Shown piece after piece: positions 35,761 through 44,887 of a stretch of 64,000 nucleotides of DNA. This DNA comes from UBA5429 sp942493315 (GTDB lineage: Bacteria; Bacteroidota; Bacteroidia; Bacteroidales; WCHB1-69). The stretch is taken from positions 682,001 through 746,000 of the forward strand of contig OW818690.1 of NCBI GenBank assembly GCA_942493315.1. The letters are read 5' to 3'. Below the pieces are notes generated by a model. It was not told the origin of the DNA and did no database searches. It worked only from the letters and a program-made list of their open reading frames with translations. Made by a program: the position numbers and the translations under genes. Each line of letters begins with the position of its first letter. Position 1 is the stretch's first letter.

Positions 35761-36495
35761 ATGAATTTTTTAAGAAAACTTGAATTATTCCTTTTAGGAT
35801 TTTGCATTTTATGGATCACTTCCTGTTCCCAAAAACAAGAAAAAATTATTTTTTCAGGTGAATTAACCCATGTAAATCAGGAAAAAATATATTTGTATAA
35901 AGTTGCCCCTGAAGGTTCTTTTTTAATAGATTCAAGCCTAATAAAAGATGGCAAATTTACACTAACGGATATAGTGGATAAAAATTCTGAAAAAAAGGAT
36001 TATCCCGGTTATTATAAAGTGTTTCTTACTAAAACTAATCACATTCTAACAATTGCTCAAATTGGAGAACATTTACACTTTAAAGCTAATGCTGATTCTC
36101 TGGTTAAAACATACTCTGTTACCGGTGGTCAAGATGCCCAACTTATCAATCAACTGGATATGCAGTTGAAATGCTTTATTGATTCTGTCAATAATCTTAC
36201 TCTAACTTATAACTCAAATCAATACAATGATAGTGTTAAAGAAAATATTGAAGCATTATACAATCAATATATTTTGAATCATCAAAATTTTTTAAAAGAT
36301 TTTATTCATAAAAATGGCTCTTCGATTGCTACGTTGAACGCTTTCTACCAAAAATTTAACAGACTCACTTTCTTACCTGAAAAAGATCATGTTGATTTGT
36401 TAAAAGAGATGTATCGTGTTCTTTATTCAAAATATCCTGACAATAGTAATATTTTTTATATCAAAAACAGGATTGATAAATATTCAGAAGAGTGA
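35761..36495 (+). CDS. DUF4369-domain lipoprotein
   Basis: A 244-residue lipoprotein (lipobox LWITSC, Cys22). Residues ~30-125 carry the DUF4369 beta-sandwich pattern (FSGELTHVNQEKIYLYKVAP, DSSLIKDGKFTL, YYKVFLTKTNHILTIAQIG), which in this phylum often stands before a thioredoxin domain. Here that C-terminal thioredoxin is absent; a helical region follows instead. Role unknown. It converges with the MauE-thioredoxin gene, whose stop lies 1 bp away. Confidence 0.75.
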   Translation: MNFLRKLELFLLGFCILWITSCSQKQEKIIFSGELTHVNQEKIYLYKVAPEGSFLIDSSLIKDGKFTLTDIVDKNSEKKDYPGYYKVFLTKTNHILTIAQIGEHLHFKANADSLVKTYSVTGGQDAQLINQLDMQLKCFIDSVNNLTLTYNSNQYNDSVKENIEALYNQYILNHQNFLKDFIHKNGSSIATLNAFYQKFNRLTFLPEKDHVDLLKEMYRVLYSKYPDNSNIFYIKNRIDKYSEE

Positions 36496-36496
36496 T

Positions 36497-37405
36497 CTAT
36501 TTTAAAAACTGAATCATCTCCTCTTCGTTAATCCCTCTAAAATTCACCACTTTACAAACAGAGTCTCCGTCCATATACAATAATGTGGGAAAGGTTCCGT
36601 AAACTGCTTTTAAAAATTGTGCAGGATTGGCATGGCTATACATCTTATAATCTAATGTTTTCGTTGCTTTTTGAAAAGTATCAATCTCATTTTGATTTCC
36701 TAAAATAATCGCATTAAATTTATTATTAGGAATATGATTTTGTTTAAAAATTTGATCCACTTTTTGCATACTCATTTTACAAAATTTACAACCGGAAACA
36801 TAAAAGGCCAATACATGTTTGCCCTCTATTTTTGTAAGTTCCTCTTTTGTTGAGTCTTGTAACATATCTACTAATACTTCCTGATTCACATGATTATTTG
36901 GTTTATAAATTTTTGTATAAACTGAATCAGGTGGAATTAATATGAAAGTAAGAACCAATATGGCTCCCGTAACAATTCCAATAACCCATTTTCTCCACTT
37001 AAAACGGAACTCTTTTTGGTTTTTAATGGGGAATAATAGCCCAATAATAATTAAATTTTTGATGATAGAACCAACAGGGTCTATTTCAATAAAACTTCCA
37101 AAACAATGACAATTGGAGTCGTCTCTAAAAATAGCTGTGTAAATTAAAAATAAAGTAAAGCCAACCATAGTTAGCATCATCAACCACCATGTTTTTTGAT
37201 AGTAGAATTTAGCTATCATAAACACTCCCAATAAAAACTCAAACGATATCAATACCCTTGATAAAACAGAAGTTAGAAAGAAATTGAAAATACCGAATGA
37301 GTAAATGTACATTTCAAACTGGTCAATGGATAATAATTTTAAAATGGCGGAAAGGAGAAAGGTTCCTCCTACTAAAATTCTTAAAATAATTTTTAAATAT
37401 TTCAT
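36497..37405 (-). CDS. MauE/DoxX-type membrane protein fused to a thioredoxin domain
   Basis: A 302-residue protein. Residues ~1-150 form four to five membrane helices of the MauE/DoxX redox-associated family (GGTFLLSAILKLLSIDQFEM) with a Cys pair in DDSNCHCFGSF. Residues ~190-302 are a periplasmic thioredoxin-like domain with HVLAFYVSGCKFCKMSMQKV (Cys-Lys-Phe-Cys) and a GTFPTLLYMDGD cis-Pro loop. The arrangement suggests electron transfer across the inner membrane to envelope disulfides. It starts 10 bp after the Dpp-type ATPase gene ends and is probably in the same operon, although the functions look unrelated. Confidence 0.78.
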   Translation of the reverse strand: MKYLKIILRILVGGTFLLSAILKLLSIDQFEMYIYSFGIFNFFLTSVLSRVLISFEFLLGVFMIAKFYYQKTWWLMMLTMVGFTLFLIYTAIFRDDSNCHCFGSFIEIDPVGSIIKNLIIIGLLFPIKNQKEFRFKWRKWVIGIVTGAILVLTFILIPPDSVYTKIYKPNNHVNQEVLVDMLQDSTKEELTKIEGKHVLAFYVSGCKFCKMSMQKVDQIFKQNHIPNNKFNAIILGNQNEIDTFQKATKTLDYKMYSHANPAQFLKAVYGTFPTLLYMDGDSVCKVVNFRGINEEEMIQFLK

Positions 37406-37415
37406 ATTGTTTAAT

Positions 37416-39152
37416 TTAAATTCCTTTTGGAATAGATGCTATTAATGTTTTAGTATAGGGTGTTTGGGGATTAAAATAGATGGTATCTGCATCATCTAAT
37501 TCAATAATTTTACCACTTTGCATCACCGCCATTCTGTCCGACATAAATTTTACAACCGACAAATCGTGTGAAATAAACAAATAGGTAAATTGAAAATCTT
37601 TTTTAAGTTCATTCAGCAGATTTAAAACCTGCGCCTGAACGGAGACATCAAGAGCGGAAACCGATTCGTCACATATAATAAATTTGGGATTCACAGCTAA
37701 CGCACGGGCAATGGAGATCCGCTGTCTTTGTCCCCCTGAAAACTCGTGCGGATATCGATACAGATGATTCTCCTGTAGCCCTACACGTTCTAAGAGTTGA
37801 ATCGCTTTTTTCCTCCTTTCGATATCGTTTCCGAAAATATGGTGCACTTTCATGGGCTCCATGATCATATCACCAACAGTAAGTCTTTGATTTAATGAAG
37901 AATACGGGTCCTGTAAAATGATTTGTAAATCTTTTCTAATGGCTCTTAACTCCTTGGTATGGAGAGTTCTGATATCTTTTCCCTGATAAAAAACCTGACC
38001 CGAAGTGGGTTCAATCAAGCGGATCATCGATCTTCCCAAAGTTGTTTTTCCACAACCGGACTCCCCTACTAAGCCTAACGTTTCCCCTTCATAAATATCC
38101 AAATTGATATCCTGAAGAGCATTTACATAAGCTCTTTTTTCAAATAGATTTTTTTTACGGATAGGATAGATTTTGTTTAATTGAAGAATTTGGATAAATG
38201 GTTTATCGGCATACAATTTTTGGTGCGTATACACTCTCTCCTCTTTAGTTACGATCTGTTTATGAATCAATGCGTCCATTAATGTTTCACCACCGGATGG
38301 AGTATATGTCATAAAATCATCAACCGTTGGGAGCACTTTTAGTCTTACATTTAGTGGTGGCCGACATGCCAATAATCCTTGTGTATAAGGATGTTGAGGG
38401 TTTTTAAACAAGGAAGAGACAGTTCCCTCTTCCACAATTTCCCCTTTATAAAGAACCAAAACCCGATCTGCAATTTCAGCAACAACGCCTAAGTCATGGG
38501 TGATAAAAATAACACTCATTCCGTTCTTTTCCTGAATTTTTTTGATCAGTTCAAGGATCCCTTTTTGGACAGTTACATCCAATGCAGTTGTGGGTTCATC
38601 CGCAATTAAAATATCGGGATCACAACTAATCGCCATGGCAATCATCACTCTTTGTTTCTGACCGCCGGACAATTCATGAGGATAAGAATCAAAAACCTTT
38701 TCAGGTCTTGGTAATTTCACTTCATTAAAAAGATCTATCACTCTCTTTTTAGCTTCTTTTTTAGAAAGATGGGTATGGAGTCTGATCGCCTCCATAATTT
38801 GCTCACCACATTTAATCACAGGATTCAGGGAGGTCATAGGTTCCTGGAAAATCATTCCAATTTTCGCTCCTCTGATTTTTCTCATTTGGGCGTCATCACT
38901 ATGAATAATCTCCACTTCCTGATCTTTCTCCTGATTCCAAAAGAGAATCTTTCCATTTTCCCATTTTGCAATCTTTTCAGGAATCAATTTCATAATAGAA
39001 AGAGCGGTCACTGACTTTCCTGAGCCTGATTCCCCGACAATTCCGAGAATTTCACCTTTTTGTAACACAAAAGAGATCCCTTTCAGAACCGGTTTCCATT
39101 CATCATCCGATTGAAGCCGAAGTTTTAAATCTGCAATAGTGAGTAAATTCAT
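37416..39152 (-). CDS. Fused dipeptide/oligopeptide ABC transporter ATP-binding protein (DppD-DppF type)
   Basis: A 578-residue cytosolic ATPase with two complete ABC domains in one chain, like YejF. First half: GESGSGKS Walker A near residue 40, LSGGQKQRVMIAMAI signature, ADEPTTALD. Second half: GESGCGKT near 364, FSGGQRQRISIARALA, CDESVSALD. Each half ends with the oligopeptide-transporter C-terminal motif region (NPQHPYTQGLLACRPPL; NPQTPYTKTLIASIPKG). It would power uptake of peptides or nickel-type substrates. No permease or binding protein gene is adjacent. Confidence 0.92.
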   Translation of the reverse strand: MNLLTIADLKLRLQSDDEWKPVLKGISFVLQKGEILGIVGESGSGKSVTALSIMKLIPEKIAKWENGKILFWNQEKDQEVEIIHSDDAQMRKIRGAKIGMIFQEPMTSLNPVIKCGEQIMEAIRLHTHLSKKEAKKRVIDLFNEVKLPRPEKVFDSYPHELSGGQKQRVMIAMAISCDPDILIADEPTTALDVTVQKGILELIKKIQEKNGMSVIFITHDLGVVAEIADRVLVLYKGEIVEEGTVSSLFKNPQHPYTQGLLACRPPLNVRLKVLPTVDDFMTYTPSGGETLMDALIHKQIVTKEERVYTHQKLYADKPFIQILQLNKIYPIRKKNLFEKRAYVNALQDINLDIYEGETLGLVGESGCGKTTLGRSMIRLIEPTSGQVFYQGKDIRTLHTKELRAIRKDLQIILQDPYSSLNQRLTVGDMIMEPMKVHHIFGNDIERRKKAIQLLERVGLQENHLYRYPHEFSGGQRQRISIARALAVNPKFIICDESVSALDVSVQAQVLNLLNELKKDFQFTYLFISHDLSVVKFMSDRMAVMQSGKIIELDDADTIYFNPQTPYTKTLIASIPKGI

Positions 39153-39169
39153 AAAGTGATATAAGAATG

Positions 39170-39177
39170 CAAAACTA
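39170..39177 (-). promoter_or_regulatory. Promoter -7 box for the Dpp-type ATPase
   Basis: TAGTTTTG followed by CAT on the minus strand, 17 bp before the start codon. Confidence 0.6.
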
Positions 39178-39200
39178 TGATTTTTCGATGAATGTTGGCA

Positions 39201-39605
39201 TTAAAATTCAAAATTTATTTCTGTTATTTGTAAAGAGTTAAAACCGATATTAAAAAAGCGGTATTCCAAACCGTTTGTAACTCCAATTATTTCTGCTTTC
39301 AGGGTTGCGTTATATCTTGCCACTTGTTCCAAAACAGCCTGATCCAATTTCACGGAAGGGGCTTTACATTCTATCACCAAGTAAGGAGCTCCTGTTCGGT
39401 TAAACACCACAATATCGTATCTTTTTGTAAGACCATTGAGGGTAATCTGTTTTTCAACAGCGATCAGAGTAGCGGGAAATCCATGACGATGGAGGAGCTG
39501 ATGGATGCAATATTGTCGTACTTTCTCCTCTTCGGTAAGGAGTACCCATTTTTTTCTAATGGGATCAAAAATTTCCGTTTTTCCTTCTTTATCTCTAATG
39601 GGCAT
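39201..39605 (-). CDS. Orphan HsdR N-terminal-like PD-(D/E)xK nuclease-fold protein
   Basis: A 134-residue protein matching the type I restriction enzyme R-subunit N-terminal domain (HSDR_N). RYDIVVFNRTGAPYLVIECKAP carries the Asp...Glu-x-Lys catalytic pattern of PD-(D/E)xK nucleases near residues 68-91. There is no helicase domain and no hsdM or hsdS nearby. Such solo proteins are common in Bacteroidota and their role is unsettled. Monocistronic with its own promoter; full length for this solo form. Confidence 0.82.
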   Translation of the reverse strand: MPIRDKEGKTEIFDPIRKKWVLLTEEEKVRQYCIHQLLHRHGFPATLIAVEKQITLNGLTKRYDIVVFNRTGAPYLVIECKAPSVKLDQAVLEQVARYNATLKAEIIGVTNGLEYRFFNIGFNSLQITEINFEF

Positions 39606-39683
39606 AGTGGTTAAATTTTTAATTTTTCACAGAATTTTATTTGTTCTTCTCTGGTCATTAGGGATGGTTTTGTATATAAAACG

Positions 39684-39691
39684 CAAAAATA
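39684..39691 (-). promoter_or_regulatory. Promoter -7 box for the HsdR-N gene
   Basis: TATTTTTG followed by CG on the minus strand, 78 bp before the start codon. Confidence 0.5.
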
Positions 39692-39779
39692 ACTAAATTA
39701 TCAAAATGTAAAAAATATTTTGACAATTATTTGGTCAATTTTCAGAATTTTTACCCCTTCACCTTCCCCCTTTTTTTTG

Positions 39780-39787
39780 TATTTTTG
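39780..39787 (+). promoter_or_regulatory. Promoter -7 box for parE
   Basis: TATTTTTG then CAGGTTA. The stretch TTTTTGTATTTTTGCAGGTT is repeated exactly on the other strand before the DUF2723 gene at 59.8 kb. Confidence 0.7.
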
Positions 39788-39813
39788 CAGGTTATTTAAA
39801 ATAGTGCTTTACG

Positions 39814-41655
39814 ATGGCTGACTACAAAGAGGATAGTATTATTACACTGGATTGGGATGAGCATATCAGAATGCGTCCCGGGATGTATATTGGAAAATTA
39901 GGGGATGGATCTTCCCATGATGATGGAATCTATGTGCTTCTAAAAGAAGTACTTGATAATTCTATTGATGAGTTTATGCGCGGTTTCGGAAAAACAATTG
40001 AAGTGAATATCAAGGAACAAAAAGTGACCATCAGAGATTTTGGCCGCGGAATCCCCTTGAAAAGTGTTGTGGATTGCGTTTCAAAAATCAATACCGGCGG
40101 AAAATTTAATGAAAGTAGTGCCTACGAAACAGCCATCGGAATGAATGGTGTGGGTGTTAAAGCTGTCAATGCCCTCTCCTCCAGATTTGTAGTTCAGAGT
40201 TGGGTGGACGGTAAAACTAAAAAAGCGGAGTTTTCCTGCGGTAAAAAAGTGAAAGAGGAACCTTTCGAATCCACTTCTGAATCTAATGGAACTTATGTTT
40301 CTTTTATTCCGGATGAATCATTATTTGAGAATTTCCACTGGTACACCGAATATATTGAGGTGATGATGTGGAACTATGTTTACCTCAATCGCGGACTCAC
40401 CATCCTTTTCAACGGGAAAAAATATTTTTCAAAAAATGGGTTGCTTGATTTGCTGAACAACAATGTGGAAAGCGAAATGTTATATCCTCCCATTCATCTC
40501 AAAGATGATGACTTCGAGTTTGCTTTTGTTCATACCTCACGCCGTTATGGGGAAGAGTATCACTCCTTTGTAAATAGTCAAAATACAACTCAGGGAGGTA
40601 CCCATCAACAGGCTTTCAGAGAAGCAATTGTTAAGACAATCCGTGATTTTTATAAAAAAGAGTATGATCCGAGTGATATCAGAAATTCGATCGTTGCAGC
40701 ACTCTCCATTAAAGTGAAAAATGCGATTTTTGAATCTCAAACCAAAACTAAACTGGGATCTCAGCATATCAGTCCGGGTGGTCAAACCATCAGATATTTC
40801 ATCAATGATATGGTGGGGCGGCTTTTAGATAAATTTTTACACATGAATCCAACCGTTGCCGATGCGATCCAAAAGAAGATTGTGGAGTCGGAAAAAGAAC
40901 GGAAAGAGATTGCCAATATCAAAAAAACATCCAAAGAGATTCAGAAAAAAGTGAGTTTGCATAACAGCAAACTGAGAGATTGCAGAATCCATTTCAATAC
41001 CAATGATGCGCGTCGTTTAGATTCCACCATTTTCATTACGGAGGGTGACTCCGCATCCGGTTCGATCACTCAATCCAGAGATGCGATGACACAAGCTGTT
41101 TTTAGTCTTCGTGGAAAACCTCAAAATACTTTCAAAAAAACCAAAAGGGTGATTTATGAAAATGAGGAGTTTAGTTTGCTTCAGGCTGCTTTGAATATTG
41201 AAGATGGGATTGAAGGATTGCGCTTTAACAATATTGTTTTTGCCACCGATGCTGATGTGGATGGGTTACACATCCGTTTGCTATTACTCACCTTTTTTCT
41301 CAAATATTTTCCGGATGTTGTTAAAGCAGGGCATGTTTATATCCTTCAAACACCACTATTCAGAGTTCGGAATAAACAAAAAACATTTTATTGCTATTCC
41401 GATGAGGAACGGATTAACGCCATCAAAACACTGGGAAACAAACCGGAAATCACCCGTTTCAAAGGACTTGGAGAGATCTCACCTCAGGAATTTAAAGGAT
41501 TTATTGGTAAATCGATCCGCTTAGAACCTGTAGTTCTTGAAAAAGGGACCAATATTGAGAAAATTTTAGAATTTTACATGGGAGATAACAACCCAACCAG
41601 ACAACAATTTATTATTGAACAACTTCGCGATGAGATTGACGAAGCAAGTGAATAA
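39814..41655 (+). CDS. parE: DNA topoisomerase IV subunit B (ParE-type)
   Basis: The ATPase subunit of a type IIA topoisomerase that decatenates chromosomes. The 613 residues include the GHKL ATPase (EVLDNSIDEF, GRGIPL, GMNGVGVKAVNALS), the transducer with its Lys loop (SQNTTQGGTHQQAF), and the Toprim domain (FITEGDSASGS near 409, FATDADVDGLHIRLLLL near 478). The shorter length and the GDGSSHDDGIYVLLKE segment fit the ParE-like class of Bacteroidota and not GyrB. No subunit A gene is in the window. It starts a run of four same-strand genes with short gaps. Confidence 0.92.
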   Translation: MADYKEDSIITLDWDEHIRMRPGMYIGKLGDGSSHDDGIYVLLKEVLDNSIDEFMRGFGKTIEVNIKEQKVTIRDFGRGIPLKSVVDCVSKINTGGKFNESSAYETAIGMNGVGVKAVNALSSRFVVQSWVDGKTKKAEFSCGKKVKEEPFESTSESNGTYVSFIPDESLFENFHWYTEYIEVMMWNYVYLNRGLTILFNGKKYFSKNGLLDLLNNNVESEMLYPPIHLKDDDFEFAFVHTSRRYGEEYHSFVNSQNTTQGGTHQQAFREAIVKTIRDFYKKEYDPSDIRNSIVAALSIKVKNAIFESQTKTKLGSQHISPGGQTIRYFINDMVGRLLDKFLHMNPTVADAIQKKIVESEKERKEIANIKKTSKEIQKKVSLHNSKLRDCRIHFNTNDARRLDSTIFITEGDSASGSITQSRDAMTQAVFSLRGKPQNTFKKTKRVIYENEEFSLLQAALNIEDGIEGLRFNNIVFATDADVDGLHIRLLLLTFFLKYFPDVVKAGHVYILQTPLFRVRNKQKTFYCYSDEERINAIKTLGNKPEITRFKGLGEISPQEFKGFIGKSIRLEPVVLEKGTNIEKILEFYMGDNNPTRQQFIIEQLRDEIDEASE

Positions 41656-41671
41656 ATGAAAACAATAAACT

Positions 41672-42769
41672 ATGAAAATTAAAGAAGTGATTACCCGGCT
41701 GGAAGAAAGTTTTCCTCTTTATTGGCAGGAAGATTTTGATAATTGTGGCATACAATGTGGTGATAAAGAGAGAGAGATTACAGGGATAATGGTTTGTTTT
41801 GATATGAGCGAAAAAGTGCTCGACGAAGCGATCTCCAAAAACTGCAATATGGTTATTTCACACCATCCGATCATTTATAAAACCGGGTTAAAGAAGATTG
41901 AACCAACCAACCGAGTAGGAAAAGTGGTTTGCAAAGCATTGGAAAATAAGATTTTATTGTATTCCATGCACACTAACATGGACAGTGGAATAGATGGGGG
42001 AAATGTTTTGTTTGCTCAAAAATTGGGGTTGCAAAATCTACAGGTTTTAGCACCCAAAACCGATATGTTTAGAAAACTGATTGTTTTTGTACCACAAGCT
42101 GATGCAGACCGTTTAAAACAAAGTTTATTTGATGCCGGAGCAGGAACATTAGGAAAATATCAACATTGCAGTTATACTACTGATGGATTGGGTAGTTTTC
42201 TTCCCGTTGAAGGGGCAAATCCTGCTATTGGAACAGTAGGGAAAGAGGAAGAAGTAGAAGAGATCAAACTGGAAGTAATCTTTCCGGTAGCACTTCAAAA
42301 AAAGGTTGTAGAAGCTCTTTTTGCTCACCATCCTTATGAAGAACCCGCTTTTGACATCCTCAAACTTGAAAATTTGAATTATCATGTTGGCTTGGGAAGA
42401 GTGGGTACTCTTGCGGAGCCGATGGAATTAACTGATTTTTTACAATTTGCCAAAAAACAACTCCACCTGGAGGTGATTAAATATTCCGGAAAAATGGGAA
42501 GAAAAATCCAAAAAGTAGCTGTCTGTGGTGGTGGTGGGGCCTCTTATGTTGCGGATGCATTAGCTATGAATGCTGATATCTATCTCACCGGAGATATTAA
42601 GTATCACGACTATTTTATACCCGAAAATAGGATGGTGGTGGCCGATATTGGACACTTTGAAGGAGAAAATTTCATAAGAGACATTATATATAACGAGATA
42701 AACAAAATTTTCACTAATTTTGCAAGCTATATTTCTGAGGATGAGAAATTAGAGATTAGTTGGATATAA
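41672..42769 (+). CDS. Nif3-like dinuclear metal-centre protein
   Basis: A 365-residue protein of the NIF3/DUF34 family, which forms hexamers with a two-metal site. Metal ligands are visible in NMVISHHPIIYK and SMHTNMD near the N-terminus and VADIGHFEGENFIRD near the C-terminus. The inserted central domain (about 130-230, PII-like) is typical of the long form. The activity is unsettled; GTP cyclohydrolase-like roles have been proposed. It lies 16 bp after parE and 30 bp before a zinc-ribbon gene, a conserved pairing in this phylum. Confidence 0.92.
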   Translation: MKIKEVITRLEESFPLYWQEDFDNCGIQCGDKEREITGIMVCFDMSEKVLDEAISKNCNMVISHHPIIYKTGLKKIEPTNRVGKVVCKALENKILLYSMHTNMDSGIDGGNVLFAQKLGLQNLQVLAPKTDMFRKLIVFVPQADADRLKQSLFDAGAGTLGKYQHCSYTTDGLGSFLPVEGANPAIGTVGKEEEVEEIKLEVIFPVALQKKVVEALFAHHPYEEPAFDILKLENLNYHVGLGRVGTLAEPMELTDFLQFAKKQLHLEVIKYSGKMGRKIQKVAVCGGGGASYVADALAMNADIYLTGDIKYHDYFIPENRMVVADIGHFEGENFIRDIIYNEINKIFTNFASYISEDEKLEISWI

Positions 42770-42799
42770 AGAACGAATTAAAAAAAAGAATACGATACT

Positions 42800-43660
42800 A
42801 TGGCTAAGAAAAAAGCTGAGGAAATCACTGAAAATGTGAATGTTAACGAAAATATTAACATCGAAAACCTTCAAGAACAACCCATTGAACATACCGGTTC
42901 AAACGACACAATTGAAGAACAAACCATTGCAAAAAAATTGTTATCTTTACACAATATTCAGCAAATTTGTTCCAAAATTGACCAAATCAGAGTGATCAGA
43001 GGTGAACTTCCCAACGAAGTTAGAGACCTTGAAGATGCTCATGAAGGGATGTTGACTCGTATTTCAAAGTATAAAGAGGACGTTCAGGATTTAGAACAAA
43101 GAATCACCAATCAGGATCTTAAAATTAAAGAATCTATCGCTTTGATTAAAAGATATGAGGAGCAACAAAACAACGTTAGAAACAATCGTGAGTACGATTC
43201 TCTTACCAAAGAGATTGAGTTCCAAAAATTGGAAATTCAGGTTGCTGAAAAACACAAAACCAGATTTGCTGCTGAAATCACTGCTAAAGAGGAAGAGATT
43301 GCACAATTTGAATCTAAATTAGAAGAGATTGCAGATATTCTTCAACAAAAGAAAAATGAATTGGATGATATTATTGCAGATACGGAAAAAGAGGAAAAAG
43401 AACTGATGGAAAAATATGATCTTTACAAGAAAAATGTAGATCAACGTTTATTGGTTGCTTTTGAACGTATACGTAAAAATGCCCGTAATGGTTTGGCTAT
43501 CGTTCAAATCGACAGAGAAGCTTGCGGGGGTTGTTTCAGTATGATTCCACCTCAAAGACAATTAGACATTCGCTTACACAAAAAAATTATTGTTTGTGAA
43601 GCATGTGGTCGTATCTTTATTGACAAACAATTAGTTGAAAACCAAGAAATAGAAGCATAA
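42800..43660 (+). CDS. Coiled-coil protein with C4-type zinc ribbon (DUF164 family)
   Basis: A 286-residue protein. Residues ~50-215 form a long antiparallel coiled coil rich in Glu, Lys and Ile. Residues ~235-275 form a C4 zinc ribbon (EACGGCFSMIPPQRQ; VCEACGRIFID). The family (DUF164/CdsZ-like) is linked to nucleic-acid or chaperone-type binding, and in some bacteria to secretion or RNA metabolism; no firm role is known. It follows nif3, as in many genomes. Confidence 0.85.
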   Translation: MAKKKAEEITENVNVNENINIENLQEQPIEHTGSNDTIEEQTIAKKLLSLHNIQQICSKIDQIRVIRGELPNEVRDLEDAHEGMLTRISKYKEDVQDLEQRITNQDLKIKESIALIKRYEEQQNNVRNNREYDSLTKEIEFQKLEIQVAEKHKTRFAAEITAKEEEIAQFESKLEEIADILQQKKNELDDIIADTEKEEKELMEKYDLYKKNVDQRLLVAFERIRKNARNGLAIVQIDREACGGCFSMIPPQRQLDIRLHKKIIVCEACGRIFIDKQLVENQEIEA

Positions 43661-43672
43661 TTCTAGTAACTA

Positions 43673-44470
43673 ATGGAAATCACTCTGACCACCGGAATTT
43701 TATTGATTATCTCCGGAATCATGGTTGGATTTATAAATACACTAGCGGGAGGTGGAACAGTAATATCCATCTCCCTTTTTATGTTCTTAGGGTTACCTCC
43801 TGTAGTCGCCAATGGAACCAATAGAATTCCGATCATCTTTCAAACTTTAACCGCCGTAATTTTATACCAAAGGAAAAAGTTAATAGATTGGAAAAAGGGG
43901 ATTATCCTTTCGATTCCGATCATATTAGGCAATCTCACCGGAGCATTTTTAGCAGGAATCCTTCCAGGAAAGATCTTTTCCTACATTTTTGCAGGGATTG
44001 TCCTACTATTTGGTGTATCCATGATTTTTGATCCCAACCGCTGGATTCATGAAAATAAGGAGCTACAGATCAAACCGGTCACCATTATTCAATATGTAAC
44101 ATTCTTCTTTTTAGGTATTTATGGTGGATTTGCACATGTTGGTATCGGATACATGTACTTGGGAATGTTAGTATTAGTAAGTGGGTATGATCTATTGAAG
44201 GCCAATGTGTTAAAAATCGTATTTGTCATGTTATCGGTACCTTTTTCACTAGCGATCTTTGCAAGTCAGGGACATGTAGATTGGGGCGCCGGATTGATAC
44301 ATGCCATTGGGAACATCATTGGAGCAGCCATTGGAGTAAGGTTTGCCATCAAGAAGAACATCAATTTCATAAGATACATTGTATTATCGTTAGTAGCGTT
44401 AGTCATCTTACAACTATTAGGCATTATAACTCCGGAAAAGATATTGGGAATTACCAAATTGTTGCATTGA
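43673..44470 (+). CDS. TauE/SafE family membrane transporter
   Basis: A 265-residue inner-membrane protein with about eight hydrophobic segments of the TauE/SafE (sulfite/organosulfonate exporter) family. The repeated GFINTLAGGGTVISI and VANGTNRIPIIFQT in the first half and YGGFAHVGIGYMYL in the second are family hallmarks. The substrate is unknown; relatives move sulfite, sulfoacetate or other small anions. It starts 13 bp after the zinc-ribbon gene and ends the parE transcript. Confidence 0.88.
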   Translation: MEITLTTGILLIISGIMVGFINTLAGGGTVISISLFMFLGLPPVVANGTNRIPIIFQTLTAVILYQRKKLIDWKKGIILSIPIILGNLTGAFLAGILPGKIFSYIFAGIVLLFGVSMIFDPNRWIHENKELQIKPVTIIQYVTFFFLGIYGGFAHVGIGYMYLGMLVLVSGYDLLKANVLKIVFVMLSVPFSLAIFASQGHVDWGAGLIHAIGNIIGAAIGVRFAIKKNINFIRYIVLSLVALVILQLLGIITPEKILGITKLLH

Positions 44471-44535
44471 TCCCAACGAAAAAACCTCAGCTTTCTCTGT
44501 GTTCTCAGCGAGATTTTTTATAATGAAATGATCTT

Positions 44536-44673
44536 GGAGTTACGATTTTTGCTAATCTAATAAAAGATTGGTGACGATTTTTGTAACTTATTCTTTTTTA
44601 GGAAAATCTATAAAATGCTGATTTGGCTAGGATCCTGTACCAATCTTTTATAAGATTAGCCGATCAAAGCTCC
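44536..44673. mobile_element. MITE-like solo copy of the IS1595 end module
   Basis: 138 bp with ~38-bp inverted arms. The left arm starts GGAG and contains GCTAATCTAATAAAAGATTG then GTG. The right arm ends in TAAGATTAGCCGATCAAAGC then TCC. There is no coding sequence inside. Arm sequence and size match the end modules of the IS at 2897-4443, so it may be mobilised by that transposase. No target duplication was found. Confidence 0.7.
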
Positions 44674-44719
44674 TCTGAAAGATAGTGGTTTCATCTTCTG
44701 TTTGTGAAATGTGTTGTTT

Positions 44720-44830
44720 TACATGCGACAAATATTCCTTTTTTTTAATAACTTAAGTTTTTTACCTTTTTATTTTACCGCAGAGGATCCCAAAGAAAAA
44801 TCTCAGAGGGTACAAAGAAAAAAACCGCTG
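44720..44830. repeat. Intergenic repeat that matches the intron target (empty site)
   Basis: TTTACATGCGACAAATAT, T-rich tracts, TTTTACCG then CAGAGGATCCCAAAGAAAAA. The same run occurs at about 49662-49722 and continues at 51677, where a group II intron interrupts it exactly between ACCG and CA. Most of the gene-free stretch 44471-44994 consists of this repeat, the MITE and the direct repeat at 44888. Confidence 0.7.
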
Positions 44831-44887
44831 GATACTTCTCGAGAAAAATTGGATTCAATTCATTTGCCATTTGCTATTCGCCTAAAA

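Noticed and set aside
39814..41655. Absence of parC next to parE as an anomaly
   Set aside because: In Bacteroidota the two subunits are often encoded apart, so nothing unusual can be claimed.
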